This document shows positions 34,336-43,044 of a stretch of 64,000 nt of DNA, one piece after another. Made by a program: the position numbers and the translations under genes. The notes beneath the pieces are model-generated. The model was not told where the DNA came from and did no database searches. It saw only the letters and a list, made by a program, of their open reading frames with translations. Within the stretch, counting starts at the first letter, position 1. Each line of letters starts with the position of its first letter. Source of the stretch: Streptomyces sp. RPA4-2 (GTDB lineage: Bacteria; Actinomycetota; Actinomycetes; Streptomycetales; Streptomycetaceae); the NCBI RefSeq assembly GCF_012273515.2, contig NZ_CP050975.2:62001-126000 (forward strand), written 5' to 3'.

Positions 34336-34812
34336 CTATCCCTCGGCCGTGGTCAGCCAGGTGCTGATGCCCTTCAGTGCGCCGGGGCCGGAGTCGGAGC
34401 TGACGTTGCGGGCCAGGTCGGCCACGGAGACGGATCGCAGGGCGTCGCGCCAGGCGGTCTCGGCGTCGGCCATGGCGCGGCTGATGGCGCAGGGGGCGGG
34501 GCAGGACTCCGGCGGGGCGGCCAGCGGGCCGCGTTGGCGGATCTCGGTGCAGACGAAGGCCGGGCCGGGTCCGTCGACGGCCTCGACGACGTCGAGCACC
34601 GTGATCCGTGCGGGGGAACGGGTGAGGACGTAGCCGCCCGCCTTGCCCTGGACCGACCGGACGAGGTCGGCGCGGGAGAGTGCCTGGAGCTGTTTGGCCA
34701 GGTAGCTGGGCGAGACGTCGTGCAGTTGTGCCAGCCGTGCGGCCGGCACCGGTTCCTCCACCGAGGTCAGCACGACACAGCAGTGCAGCGCCCACTCGAC
34801 CCCACCCGACAT
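34336..34812 (-). CDS. Rrf2-family transcriptional regulator with Cys cluster
   Basis: 158 residues from ATG 34812; a GTG two codons earlier is possible. The winged helix is VEWALHCCVVLTSVEEPVPA, LAQLHDVSPSYLAKQLQALS, LVRSVQGKAGGYVLTRSPAR. Three cysteines follow, VCTEI then ESCPAPC (Cys at about residues 86, 104 and 108), the spacing of Fe-S or thiol sensors in this family (NsrR and RsrR relatives). It probably senses redox state or NO. It is divergent from the NAD(P)-binding protein at 34972, with twin palindromes between. Confidence 0.87.
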   Translation of the reverse strand: MSGGVEWALHCCVVLTSVEEPVPAARLAQLHDVSPSYLAKQLQALSRADLVRSVQGKAGGYVLTRSPARITVLDVVEAVDGPGPAFVCTEIRQRGPLAAPPESCPAPCAISRAMADAETAWRDALRSVSVADLARNVSSDSGPGALKGISTWLTTAEG

Positions 34813-34846
34813 CTTCACGGCTTCACTCTAATCCACCCTCCCCTTG

Positions 34847-34895
34847 ACTCGGACATCAAACGTCCGAGTAATATCTCGGACATTGAGTGTCCGAG
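34847..34895. promoter_or_regulatory. Twin operators CTCGGAC-N7-GTCCGAG
   Basis: First site ACTCGGAC ATCAAAC GTCCGAGT at 34847-34869, second CTCGGAC ATTGAGT GTCCGAG at 34875-34895. The centres are 27 bases apart. They sit between the divergent Rrf2 and NAD(P)-binding genes, so the Rrf2 protein probably binds both. Confidence 0.75.
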
Positions 34896-34971
34896 TAAGG
34901 GGCAGGGAGTGCATACTCGCCCCTTTGGCTATATAGCGGACATAACCCATCAAAGAAGGGCAGGACGTGTC

Positions 34972-35703
34972 ATGAAGATCGCGGTCATCGGCGGAACCGG
35001 GCTCATCGGATCGCAGGTCGTACGGGACCTGAACGAGGCCGGGCACGAGGCGGTCCCGCACTCGCTGTCCACCGGGGTCGACATCCTCACCGGCAAGGGC
35101 CTGGACGCGGCGCTCGACGGTGCCGACGTGGTCGTCAACCTGACCAACTCCCCCACCTTCGACGACGCCTCCCCCGCGTTCTTCCGGACCTCGATGGACA
35201 ACCTCCTGGCCGCGGCCGAACGCGCGGGCACCGGGCACTTCGTCATCCTGTCCATCGTCGGCGTCGACCAGGTCCCCGAGCTCGACTACTACCTCGCCAA
35301 GACCCTCCAGGAAGACCTCCTCAAGGCCGGCCCCGTCCCCTACTCCATCGTCCGCGCCACCCAGTTCATGGAGTTCATGGACGCCACCCTGTCCTGGACC
35401 GCCGACGACGACACCGTCCGCCTGCCCAGCACCCCCCTCCAGCCCGTCGCCGCGGCCGACGTCGCGGCCACCGTCGCCGAAGTGGCCGTCGGATCCCCCC
35501 TCGACGGCACCCTCGACCTCGGCGGGCCCGACACCTACCCGCTGGACGAGATCGGCCGCATCACCCTCGCCGCCAAGGGCGACAAGCGCTCGGTCACCGT
35601 CGACGACACCGCCGGCATGTTCGCCGTCCCCCAGGGCGACGTCCTCACCACCAAGGAAGGCGCCCGCATCGCCCCCACCCGCTACACCGACTGGCTGAAG
35701 TAG
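34972..35703 (+). CDS. NAD(P)H-binding SDR-like (atypical) protein
   Basis: 243 residues from ATG 34972 with AGGACG upstream. The nucleotide loop is MKIAVIGGTGLIGSQVVRDL, followed by ADVVVNLTNSP, HFVILSIVGVD and YYLAKTLQEDLLKAGPVPYS, the NmrA/HSCARG-like atypical SDR pattern. It lacks a convincing YxxxK, so it may sense the NAD(P) ratio or act as a quinone-type reductase rather than a classical dehydrogenase. Its control by the divergent Rrf2 regulator suggests a redox-stress role. Confidence 0.83.
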   Translation: MKIAVIGGTGLIGSQVVRDLNEAGHEAVPHSLSTGVDILTGKGLDAALDGADVVVNLTNSPTFDDASPAFFRTSMDNLLAAAERAGTGHFVILSIVGVDQVPELDYYLAKTLQEDLLKAGPVPYSIVRATQFMEFMDATLSWTADDDTVRLPSTPLQPVAAADVAATVAEVAVGSPLDGTLDLGGPDTYPLDEIGRITLAAKGDKRSVTVDDTAGMFAVPQGDVLTTKEGARIAPTRYTDWLK

Positions 35704-35809
35704 ACCCCGAGGGGTCCGCCGGGGCCGGCTCGCGCGGAACCCTCCGAAGGCACCCGTCCGCGGGGAAAACGGCGCGCGCCGGCCGGCCCGCGGGCGGTAC
35801 GGTCCCGAA

Positions 35810-36550
35810 ATGCTCGATGACGACGGCTACTTCGGAGAATCCATCGCGGCCGACTACGACGACTCGGCGGCGGACATGTTCCGGCCGGGCGCGGTCGACC
35901 CGGCGGTCGACATGCTGGCCGAGCTCGCGGGCGGCGGCCGGGCGCTCGAGTTCGGCGTCGGCACCGGCCGGATCGCGCTGCCGCTGGCCCGCCGCGGGGT
36001 CCCGGTGCACGGGATCGACATGTCCCGGGCCATGGTGGCCCGGCTGCGCGCGAAGCCGGGCGGCGACGCCGTCGGGGTGACGATCGGCGACTTCGCGACC
36101 TCGACGGTGCCGGGTACGTTCGCGGTGGCCTACCTCGTCTTCAACACGATCAACAACCTGACGACGCAGGACGCCCAGGTGGCCTGCTTCCGCAACGCGG
36201 CCGCCCATCTGGACCCCGGCGGCCGCTTCGTCGTCGAGGTGGGAGTGCCGGACCTGCGCCGGCTGCCGCCGGGACAGAACGCCGTCCCGTTCCACATCAG
36301 TTCGACACGATGGGCGTTCGACACCTTCGACGTCGCCACCCAGGCGATGAGTTCGCACTACGTCACGATCGTCGACGGACGCGCGGAGCACTGGTCCCTC
36401 CCCTTCCGGTACGTGTGGCCGGCCGAGCTGGACCTGATGGCGCAACTCGCCGGGCTGCGGCTGCGCGACCGCTGGGAGGGATGGACACGGGCCCCGTTCA
36501 CCGGCGAGAGCACCCGGCATGTCTCGGTCTGGGAGAAACCGGCCGGCTGA
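35810..36550 (+). CDS. Class I SAM-dependent methyltransferase
   Basis: 246 residues from ATG 35810. The SAM-binding glycine motif is ALEFGVGTGRIALPLARRG, the acidic second strand VHGIDMSRAMVARLRA, then GDFATSTVPG and PGGRFVVEVGVPDL. Substrate unknown. The opening DGYFGESIAADYDDSAADMF is typical of the small-molecule methyltransferase group. Single gene, about 100 bases after the NAD(P)-binding protein. Confidence 0.85.
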   Translation: MLDDDGYFGESIAADYDDSAADMFRPGAVDPAVDMLAELAGGGRALEFGVGTGRIALPLARRGVPVHGIDMSRAMVARLRAKPGGDAVGVTIGDFATSTVPGTFAVAYLVFNTINNLTTQDAQVACFRNAAAHLDPGGRFVVEVGVPDLRRLPPGQNAVPFHISSTRWAFDTFDVATQAMSSHYVTIVDGRAEHWSLPFRYVWPAELDLMAQLAGLRLRDRWEGWTRAPFTGESTRHVSVWEKPAG

Positions 36551-36647
36551 CCCCGGCCGGGGGGGCGGTGCGGGGGCGGTGCGGGGGCGGCACGGATCAT
36601 GACGGGGCCTCACCTCACGCTGCCCGCTCTACCGTACGGGGCCGGTC

Positions 36648-37325
36648 TCAGGTCGCCTGCGGCACCCACGTGGCGCCGGCCTGGGCGGCGCGGATGAAGG
36701 CGCGTACGTGGGCGGGCAGGACGGCGCCGTTGAGCCAGGCCAGGGCGATCGGCGCGCTGGGCAGGTCGCTCACCGGGACGGCCCTGATCCGCGGTGACAG
36801 GCCCGCCTCGACCGAGCGGAAGGAGAAGTGGAGTGCCTGCGTGGTGGTCAGGGTGTGGGTCAGCGCCTCCTGGGTGGTGAGGGTGTGGACGCGGCGGATC
36901 GGCGTTCCGGCGGGGGTGCGCGGGGGGACGATCAGGTCCCACACGGACTCCGGGAACCCCTGCGGCCGGTCGAAGGCGTCGTAGGAGGCGGCCTCCTCGA
37001 CCGACACCGTGTCGCGGGAGGCGAGCGGGTGGTCCGTGCCGACGAGCACGGCGCGGGCGTCGAAGCCGACCGGCGGGCCCACCGCGATGTCGTTCTCGTG
37101 CGGGCTGTACTTCACCAGCATGACGTCGACCCGGCGGGTGCGCAGCTGGGTGAACGACTCACGGACGCTGGACGGGACCAGGACGAAGTCCTCGATGCGC
37201 GCGCCGGTCCGGGCGATGACGCCCTTGGCGAGGTCCGGTGTCACGTGTATGCCGAAGCGGATCGCGGGGGCGTCGGTGGTACCGAGGCCGCGGGTGGTTG
37301 GCTCGGGGTCGGTCAGGTGGACCAT
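36648..37325 (-). CDS. LysR-type effector-domain protein without HTH
   Basis: 225 residues from ATG 37325 with GAGGAGCTC upstream. AIRFGIHVTPDLAKGVIART, VRESFTQLRTRRVDVMLVKY and YDAFDRPQGFPESVWDLIVP form the two-lobed LysR effector (periplasmic-binding-like) fold. It has no helix-turn-helix and no room for one: upstream DNA has no in-frame HTH coding. It may bind a ligand and heterodimerise with a full LysR protein, or be a trimmed gene kept by chance. Confidence 0.7.
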   Translation of the reverse strand: MVHLTDPEPTTRGLGTTDAPAIRFGIHVTPDLAKGVIARTGARIEDFVLVPSSVRESFTQLRTRRVDVMLVKYSPHENDIAVGPPVGFDARAVLVGTDHPLASRDTVSVEEAASYDAFDRPQGFPESVWDLIVPPRTPAGTPIRRVHTLTTQEALTHTLTTTQALHFSFRSVEAGLSPRIRAVPVSDLPSAPIALAWLNGAVLPAHVRAFIRAAQAGATWVPQAT

Positions 37326-38382
37326 GTCAGAGCTCCTCGGTGAGGGCGGCGTGGATGTGGAGGGTCGGGGACGCACCGGAAGGTGCGTGGGGGGCGTCGG
37401 GGGTGCTGTGGGGGGTGCGTCGGGGTGCTGTGGGGCGCCGTACGTCGGTCTCGGTGCGTGCGTACGGCGGTGAGCGTGCGTCCGTGGCCCGCCGGGCGGG
37501 GTACCGGACGCGGCGTCAGCCGGTCGCCGGGGCCGGTCGGTCCGTCCACGACGGCTCCGGCCGGGCAGGGGGCCGAGGGGGTGGGTCCCCGGGCGACGGT
37601 GACCCGCGCGGTGGGGTGGCGCGGGTCGCCGCCGGTGCCGTCGGCTGCGGCGCGGGCGCGGCGGTCCGGCCCTGTGCGGCGGGGATCGGTGAGAGAACGC
37701 CCGCCCGTCCTGGTGCGGGAGCGGCCCGTCGGCACGGAACACCGGGTGGGGGTGCCGCGCGGTGGGCGTCCGTACGCGGGCAGGCCGTGGCCGGTGTCCG
37801 CGGGACCGGGTGGCCGGGGTGCCCGAGAGCGGCCCGGTGGGCTCGCGTGGCGCGGGTGCGGTGCGGGGGTGGAGTGCCGCGCGGGGATGTGCGGTCGCCG
37901 GCGGCTGTCACCCACCGGCCGGTGGCCTGCGGGCACTGGGCCGTGTTGCGAGAGTCCCGCCTCCTGGCGGACGACGGGACTTTCGCAACACGCCCTGGTG
38001 ACGCGTGCCCCGCCCGGTGTCCGTGGTCCGGGCGCACGCGGGCCGTCCGGTTCCCGGTGTCGGTACATCCGGGAATCCGGTGGCCGCCCGGTGTCGGAGG
38101 GCGGGAGGCAGCGCGTGCGCGGGAGGACATCCCGGTGGCCAGGGCCGCTGACGCCGGGTCAGAGACCCGGTGCCCGGACGGGTTCGGCCTTGTCCCTGTC
38201 GCGCGGTCCGCCCGGCCGGCCGGTGCACCTCGCGGCGCCGCTGACGCTCAGTGGTGTACTCATGCCGTCAGCCTCACGGGTCGGGCGCACCGCGCGACAG
38301 CCGGGAGGGGCACATCTAATAATTCACTTACGGATCGCTTCCCGTTCGGACGGCGCGCGGCGCGGCGTTGGTGCGGGGTGGG
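37326..38382. other. Gene-free kilobase with the second inverted-repeat element
   Basis: No gene is supported across more than 1 kb. Long open frames exist on both strands but show no family, start site or coherent codon pattern; they arise from high GC. It holds the second MITE-like copy at 37936-37998. Confidence 0.5.
37936..37998. repeat. Inverted-repeat element (MITE-like), copy 2, shortened
   Basis: Arms TGTTGCGAGAGTCCCG and CGGGACTTTCGCAACA enclose a shorter centre than copy 1. The right 30 bases match copy 1 closely (CGGACGACGGGACTTTCGC), the left arm has diverged, and the element is 63 bp instead of 87. Confidence 0.65.
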
Positions 38383-38871
38383 TCAGGCCTGGCGGCCGAG
38401 GTCGGCCAGCGGCTCGCCGGAGAGGCGGAAGACGGTCAGTTCCTTGCCCTGGACCGAGGGGATCTCCGCGCCGAGCGACCGGTAGAAGGCGGCGGTCGGC
38501 TCGTTGGTGACCCTGCCCCACCACTGCATGTGGCGGTAGCCGCGCGTGGCGCACAGGCCGGCGAGGGTGCTCAGCAGGGCCGTGTCGAAGCCGCGTCCGA
38601 CCGCGTCCTCGCGGACGTAGATGTCGTCGATGTGGAGGGCGGTGCCGCGCCAGGTGCTGTAGACGAGGGCCCACAGGGTGTAGCCGACGATCTCGTCGGT
38701 CTTGTCGTCGACGGCGAAGTGGGCCCAGGCCACCGGGTGGGGGCCGAACAGGGCGCGGCGCAGTTCGTCCTCGTCGGTGCTGATCTGCTGGGTCGCCTCC
38801 TCGTTCTCGGCCATCCCGTGCACCATCGTGTGGAGCAGCGTGACGTCCTCGGCGGTGACTGGACGAATCAT
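38383..38871 (-). CDS. GNAT acetyltransferase, diamine-acetyltransferase-like
   Basis: 162 residues from ATG 38871, nine bases after GGGGA; another ATG three codons earlier is too close. MIRPVTAEDVTLLHTMVHGM, LWALVYSTWRGTALHIDDIY, VREDAVGRGFDTALLSTLA (acetyl-CoA loop variant of Q/RxxGxG/A) and WWGRVTNEPTAAFYRSLGA match the N-acetyltransferase fold close to SSAT-type polyamine acetyltransferases. The CoA loop reads RGFDTALL, not the usual RGIGKALL. Cytoplasmic; single gene. Confidence 0.85.
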   Translation of the reverse strand: MIRPVTAEDVTLLHTMVHGMAENEEATQQISTDEDELRRALFGPHPVAWAHFAVDDKTDEIVGYTLWALVYSTWRGTALHIDDIYVREDAVGRGFDTALLSTLAGLCATRGYRHMQWWGRVTNEPTAAFYRSLGAEIPSVQGKELTVFRLSGEPLADLGRQA

Positions 38872-39379
38872 GTGTGCCATCCCCTGATCCTGGTGATCCG
38901 ATGAACCGGCCGCGTGGGTGCGGCGAGCGGGCGGTGCGGCGTCGGGGTGCCGCGGCGGCCGGGCCCCCGGGGGCTCAGGTTCGCACGCGTGTGCAAAGGC
39001 CATGGATCGGCCGCGGGGGAACTGGTGGAATTCCCAGACTTTGCCGCGCGTCCTTCCCGGGGGAGGGTTCCGGAGGTAAATACGGGGGTGGGTGGGAGGG
39101 TTCGTGTCGTCCGTCTCCGGAATACCCTCGAATGCGGGTGGCCAAGCGGATGGGGACATGCTTGTACCACATGGTCGGCCGGGAGGAAAAGGCCTGTCGG
39201 GCTTCGTCCCGCTCTCTCGTGACGTTCCATTGTTTTCCCTACCACCTGCCTGTCGAGGTATCCGGCCGGTGGCTGCGGCGGCGAGAATTCATTGTCCGGA
39301 GGCGGCCCGCAGGTGTGGTGACACAAGAGCCCGGCGGTCGCGTGGCCGGAGTGACGATTCAACGCGCAGAGAGGCAGCC
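38872..39379. other. Left border region of the metabolite cluster
   Basis: No gene is supported. It separates the GNAT gene from the first cluster gene on the + strand and so must carry the promoter of the TrpB-like gene. No CTAG-containing promoter box like those at 54629 and 63071 is seen here. Confidence 0.45.
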
Positions 39380-40744
39380 ATGATAGAGCCGGTACGGTTC
39401 GAGCTCAGCGCCCGGGATCTTCCCGAGACCTGGTACAACATCGCCGCCGACCTCGACTATGTGGCGCCGGTGTTGAGCCCGGCGACCGGTAAGCCGGTCA
39501 CACGTGACGAGATGACCCGCACGATGCCGGAGGCGCTGGTCGACCAGGAGCTCAGCAGGGAAGCCGAGTTCGAGATCCCGGGAGAGGTGCGGCAGTTCTA
39601 CGCCCGGTGGCGGCCGGCGCCGCTGCTGCGTGCCCGTGGTCTGGAGAAGGTTCTGGACACGCCGGCGCGGATCTACTTCAAGTACGAGGGTGTGGCGCCG
39701 ACCGGCAGCTTCAAGCCGAACTCCGCGATCCCGCAGGCCTACTACAACAAGCGCGCGGGCCGTACCGGTCTGATCGCGGAGACCGGTGCGGGCCAGTGGG
39801 GCAGCGCGGTCGCGTTCGCGGCGTCCCTGTTCGGCATGGACGCCAAGGTGTTCATGGTGAACGTGAGTTTCCAGCAGAAGCCCTACCGGCGGGCGCTGAT
39901 GGAGACCTTCGGGGCGAGCTGCACGCCGAGCCCGAGCATGGAGACCGAGGCCGGGCGTGCGGTGCTGAAGGAGAACCCGGACCACCCGGGCAGTCTGGGC
40001 ATCGCCAAGTCCGAGGCGCTGCAGGTCGCCTTCTCCGACCCGCGCTGGGGCTACACCCGCGGCAGCGCGCTCAATCACGTGTGTGCGCACCAGACGGTGA
40101 TCGGGCAGGAGGCGCTCCTGCAGATGGAGATGGCCGGGGACTACCCGGACATCGTGGTCGGCTGTGCGGGCGGCGGCAGCAACCTGGCCGGGCTGTCGTT
40201 CCCGTTCCTGCGGGCGCAGTTGCACGGCGGGCCCAAGATCCGGTTCATCGCGGCGGAGCCGGCCGCGTGCCCTTCGCTCACGCAGGGGCGGATCGCCTAC
40301 GACTACTCCGACACCGCCGGGCTGACCTCGCTGACCCGCACGCACACGCTGGGCCACCAGTTCGTGCCGCCGTCGGTGCACGCGGGCGGGCTGCGGGCGC
40401 ACAACATCGCTCCGCTGGTCAGCCGGGTCGTGGAGGAGGGCCTGATGGAGGCGGTGGCGCTGCGTCAGCGTGACTGCTTCGAGGCCGGTGTGCTGTTCGC
40501 GCGTACCGAGGGCATCGTGCCGGCTCCCGAGTCGACGCACGCGATCCGCGGCGCGGTCAACGAGGCGATCCGGTGCCGTGAGGAGGGCGTGGGCAAGACC
40601 ATCCTGTTCGGCCTGTCCGGGCACGGGAACTTCGACCTGAGTGCCTACGACCGTTATCTGTCCGGCAGTCTCGCCGACGACAGCATCGACCCCGGCGCCC
40701 TCGAGCACGGGCTGGAGAGCATTCCCAAGCTGGTGAACGCCTGA
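39380..40744 (+). CDS. TrpB2-like PLP-dependent beta-substitution enzyme
   Basis: 454 residues from ATG 39380 with GAGAGGCAGCC upstream. The fold-type II layout is clear: RIYFKYEGVAPTGSFKPNSA carries the PLP lysine, AETGAGQWGSAVAF the catalytic Glu, and GCAGGGSNLAGLSFPFL the phosphate-binding glycine loop. Length and YYNK, FQQKPYRRALMET place it with TrpB2, the tryptophan-synthase-beta-like group. Where TrpB2 normally has SHKPN this has SFKPN, the pattern of threonine synthase and dehydratases. So it probably makes a non-standard amino acid by beta- or gamma-replacement rather than tryptophan. There is no TrpA in the cluster. It opens a run of genes that activate and modify an amino acid. Confidence 0.8.
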   Translation: MIEPVRFELSARDLPETWYNIAADLDYVAPVLSPATGKPVTRDEMTRTMPEALVDQELSREAEFEIPGEVRQFYARWRPAPLLRARGLEKVLDTPARIYFKYEGVAPTGSFKPNSAIPQAYYNKRAGRTGLIAETGAGQWGSAVAFAASLFGMDAKVFMVNVSFQQKPYRRALMETFGASCTPSPSMETEAGRAVLKENPDHPGSLGIAKSEALQVAFSDPRWGYTRGSALNHVCAHQTVIGQEALLQMEMAGDYPDIVVGCAGGGSNLAGLSFPFLRAQLHGGPKIRFIAAEPAACPSLTQGRIAYDYSDTAGLTSLTRTHTLGHQFVPPSVHAGGLRAHNIAPLVSRVVEEGLMEAVALRQRDCFEAGVLFARTEGIVPAPESTHAIRGAVNEAIRCREEGVGKTILFGLSGHGNFDLSAYDRYLSGSLADDSIDPGALEHGLESIPKLVNA

Positions 40745-40804
40745 CGCAGTCCGGGCCGCCCGCAAGCAGGAGCACAGCAGCAGGAGAAGGGACGGGACGA
40801 TCCC

Positions 40805-41785
40805 GTGAAACGTGTCAGCGCCGTGCAGTTCGTGGTCCTGGGGGTCATCTGGGGCTCCAGTTATCCCCTGATCAAGGTCTCCGGCGAGGGGCTGAACCCG
40901 GGGCAGCTGGTGCTGGCCCGGCTGGTCCTGGGGGCGGTGGTCCTGATCGGCATCGGTGCGGTGACGGGCGCGGGGCTGCCGCGCTTCGGCTTCGTGTGGG
41001 TGCACATCACCGTCACGACCGTGCTGGGCATGGTCGCGCCGTTCCTTCTCCTCGCCTGGGGCGAGCAGCACACCAGTGCCGCCATGGCCGGTGTGCTGAC
41101 CGGCGCGACCCCGCTGCTGACGCTGGCGCTGGCCACCGTGCAGCTGCGCAGTGAGCGGGCGACGGCGCGCCGCAGTGCGGGGCTGACGCTCGGCTTCGCG
41201 GGCATCGTGCTCGCCATCGCGCCCTGGAACGGTGCGACGGGCACCGCGGGCGGTGAGATGGCGTGTCTGGCGGTCGCCGTGATCTACGCGGGGCATGCGG
41301 TGTTCGTCCGCAAGTTCCTGTCCGACCGCGGTATCTCGCCGATGTCGTCGGCCAGTGCGCAGGTGCTGGTGGCGCTGGTCATCCAGGCGGCGCTCCTGCC
41401 GTTCCTGGGCTGGCGCACCCCGTCGTTCACCTGGTCGGTCTCCCTGAGCATCGTGCTGCTGGGGGTGTTCGGCACGGGGCTCGCCTATGTGCTCTACAAC
41501 CGGCTGATCGCGGACATCGGTGCGACCGGTGCCTCCGCGGTCAACTACCTCGTGCCGTTCATCAGTCTGGTGGTCAGCGCCGTCTTCCTCGGGGAGAGGT
41601 TCAGCTGGAACGTGCCGGTCGGCGGTGCGGTGATCGTGGTGAGCATCCTGCTCGGCGAGAACCAGCTGTCGCGGCTGGGGCGGCGTCCGGTCGTCACCGG
41701 TCCCGAGCCGGAGTTCACGCCGGCCGCGGTGGCCGTGGGCGCCGTGCAGGCGGAGCCCGCGGGTGAGGCGGGGCGCGTTCCCTGA
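40805..41785 (+). CDS. EamA/DMT-family exporter
   Basis: 326 residues from GTG 40805 with AGGAGAAGGGA upstream. Ten membrane segments in two EamA halves: FVVLGVIWGSSYPLIKVSGE opens the first, and MACLAVAVIYAGHAVFVRKF the second, ending GLAYVLYNRLIADIGATGAS. The family exports amino acids and small metabolites. Placed inside the cluster between the TrpB-like gene and the regulator, it likely exports the product or a toxic amino-acid intermediate. Confidence 0.87.
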   Translation: MKRVSAVQFVVLGVIWGSSYPLIKVSGEGLNPGQLVLARLVLGAVVLIGIGAVTGAGLPRFGFVWVHITVTTVLGMVAPFLLLAWGEQHTSAAMAGVLTGATPLLTLALATVQLRSERATARRSAGLTLGFAGIVLAIAPWNGATGTAGGEMACLAVAVIYAGHAVFVRKFLSDRGISPMSSASAQVLVALVIQAALLPFLGWRTPSFTWSVSLSIVLLGVFGTGLAYVLYNRLIADIGATGASAVNYLVPFISLVVSAVFLGERFSWNVPVGGAVIVVSILLGENQLSRLGRRPVVTGPEPEFTPAAVAVGAVQAEPAGEAGRVP

Positions 41786-41976
41786 CCGTGCGGGCGCGCC
41801 GCGGTGCCGCCGTGCGGGGTGAGGTCCCCGTGCGTACGCGGCGGGCCGGGCGCTGCCGGTCGCGGTGGGACGGATCCGGTGCGCGGCGCGCACAGCCGGG
41901 TGCGCGCCGGGTCCGGCGCGTTCACGAGCCGGGGCACCTGTGGTCCCGGTGCCTCATCCAGGAAGTTTGGAGGTTG

Positions 41977-42678
41977 ATGTCGCAGATGGCCGCCACCGAT
42001 CCCCGTACCCGGCCGATCCGGATCGCCGTTCTGGCCCGCCGGCCGCTGCTCGTCACGGCGCTGCGTGCCCTGCTGGGCGCGGAGGCGGAGCTGGAGGCGG
42101 TCGGGGTGGCCGATTCCCGGCCGCAGCTGCTGCGTCTGCTGGACGAGCAGGAGCCGCGGGTCGTGCTGATCGACGACTCCGATCCGGGCTGGGAGACCGG
42201 TGCCATCCTGCGTGCGGTCGCCGAGCGGGCCGGCGGGGTGGCGGTGGTGGTGCTCGTGGACCAGTGCGTGGACGAGACGGCGCTGGAGTATCTGCGGGCC
42301 GGGGCGGACGGGTTCGTGCCGCTCGACGCGGCGTTGAGCGAGATCGCCACCGCGATCCGCGCGGTCTCGGACGGGTACGCCGTGCTGCCGCCGCCGCTGA
42401 CGCGTCGGCTGGTGGATCTCCTGGTCCGGCGTGGGCCGGCGCAGGTGGTGGTGCCGCAGGTGTCGACGCTGACGTCGCGGGAGCGGGAGATCTTCGATCT
42501 GATCGCGGCGGGCATGTCCAACAGCGAGGTCGCCCAGGCGCTGGTGCTGAGCGAGAAGACCGTGAAGTTCCATGTGTCCAACCTGCTGCGCAAGCTCGGT
42601 GTGCGCAGTCGTGCGCAGGCCATCGTCCGTGCGTGGGACCGGGGTGTTCTGGCCGGCCCGGGGGGCGGGGGTTTTTAA
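41977..42678 (+). CDS. NarL/LuxR-type response regulator, orphan
   Basis: 233 residues from ATG 41977 (GGAGG four bases upstream; ATG 41986 is the alternative). A receiver domain (IRIAVLARRPLLVTALRALL, RVVLIDDSDPGWETGAI, ALEYLRAGADGFVPLDA) leads to a LuxR HTH: LTSREREIFDLIAAGMSNSE then VAQALVLSEKTVKFHVSNLL. No histidine kinase is adjacent. The phosphoacceptor region reads IDDSD, with an acidic residue at the expected place. It probably activates the cluster in response to a kinase elsewhere or without phosphorylation. Confidence 0.88.
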   Translation: MSQMAATDPRTRPIRIAVLARRPLLVTALRALLGAEAELEAVGVADSRPQLLRLLDEQEPRVVLIDDSDPGWETGAILRAVAERAGGVAVVVLVDQCVDETALEYLRAGADGFVPLDAALSEIATAIRAVSDGYAVLPPPLTRRLVDLLVRRGPAQVVVPQVSTLTSREREIFDLIAAGMSNSEVAQALVLSEKTVKFHVSNLLRKLGVRSRAQAIVRAWDRGVLAGPGGGGF

Positions 42679-43044
42679 GGTTCCGCGTTCCGCGTTGTCG
42701 TAAGAGACGGGTGTGAGCTTTTCTGGAACACGGGGTGTCGCCGCTGTGGTGACGAATGCTCGTCGAAATCGGTCCGGGCCGGGTGCAATTGACGGTCCGG
42801 GCCGTCGCGACGAGTTTTTCTGTTTTCCGGAAAGGGCCGTCGGTAATGTGTTCGTGGTGCCTGTCACGGTTTATCGGCGCGATGCATGCAATCCGGTCCT
42901 GATACAGGTCCAAAGAACGGGTACAAAACCAGGCCGCTAGTCCGAAGAAATCTGCTGGGCGACACCCTCAGAATGTTCGTGACGGTATATCCGGTCGGAG
43001 GACTCGAATGCTCGGGTCCCCCGACTTTCGATCAATGGGGAGTC
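42679..43044. other. Promoter region upstream of the ligase-carrier operon
   Basis: No gene supported. It is less GC-rich than its surroundings (for example 42800-42990) as expected for a promoter. A GTTCCGCGTTCCGCG direct repeat lies near 42679-42696. The LuxR protein may bind here. Confidence 0.45.

Noticed and set aside
37238..38510. Long frames in the gene-free kilobase
   Set aside because: Both strands open in several phases with no start site or known domain; this is a GC effect.
39359..41893. Very long minus frame antisense to the TrpB-like and EamA genes
   Set aside because: It is a high-GC shadow of the + genes; its translation is Arg/Gly-rich without family.
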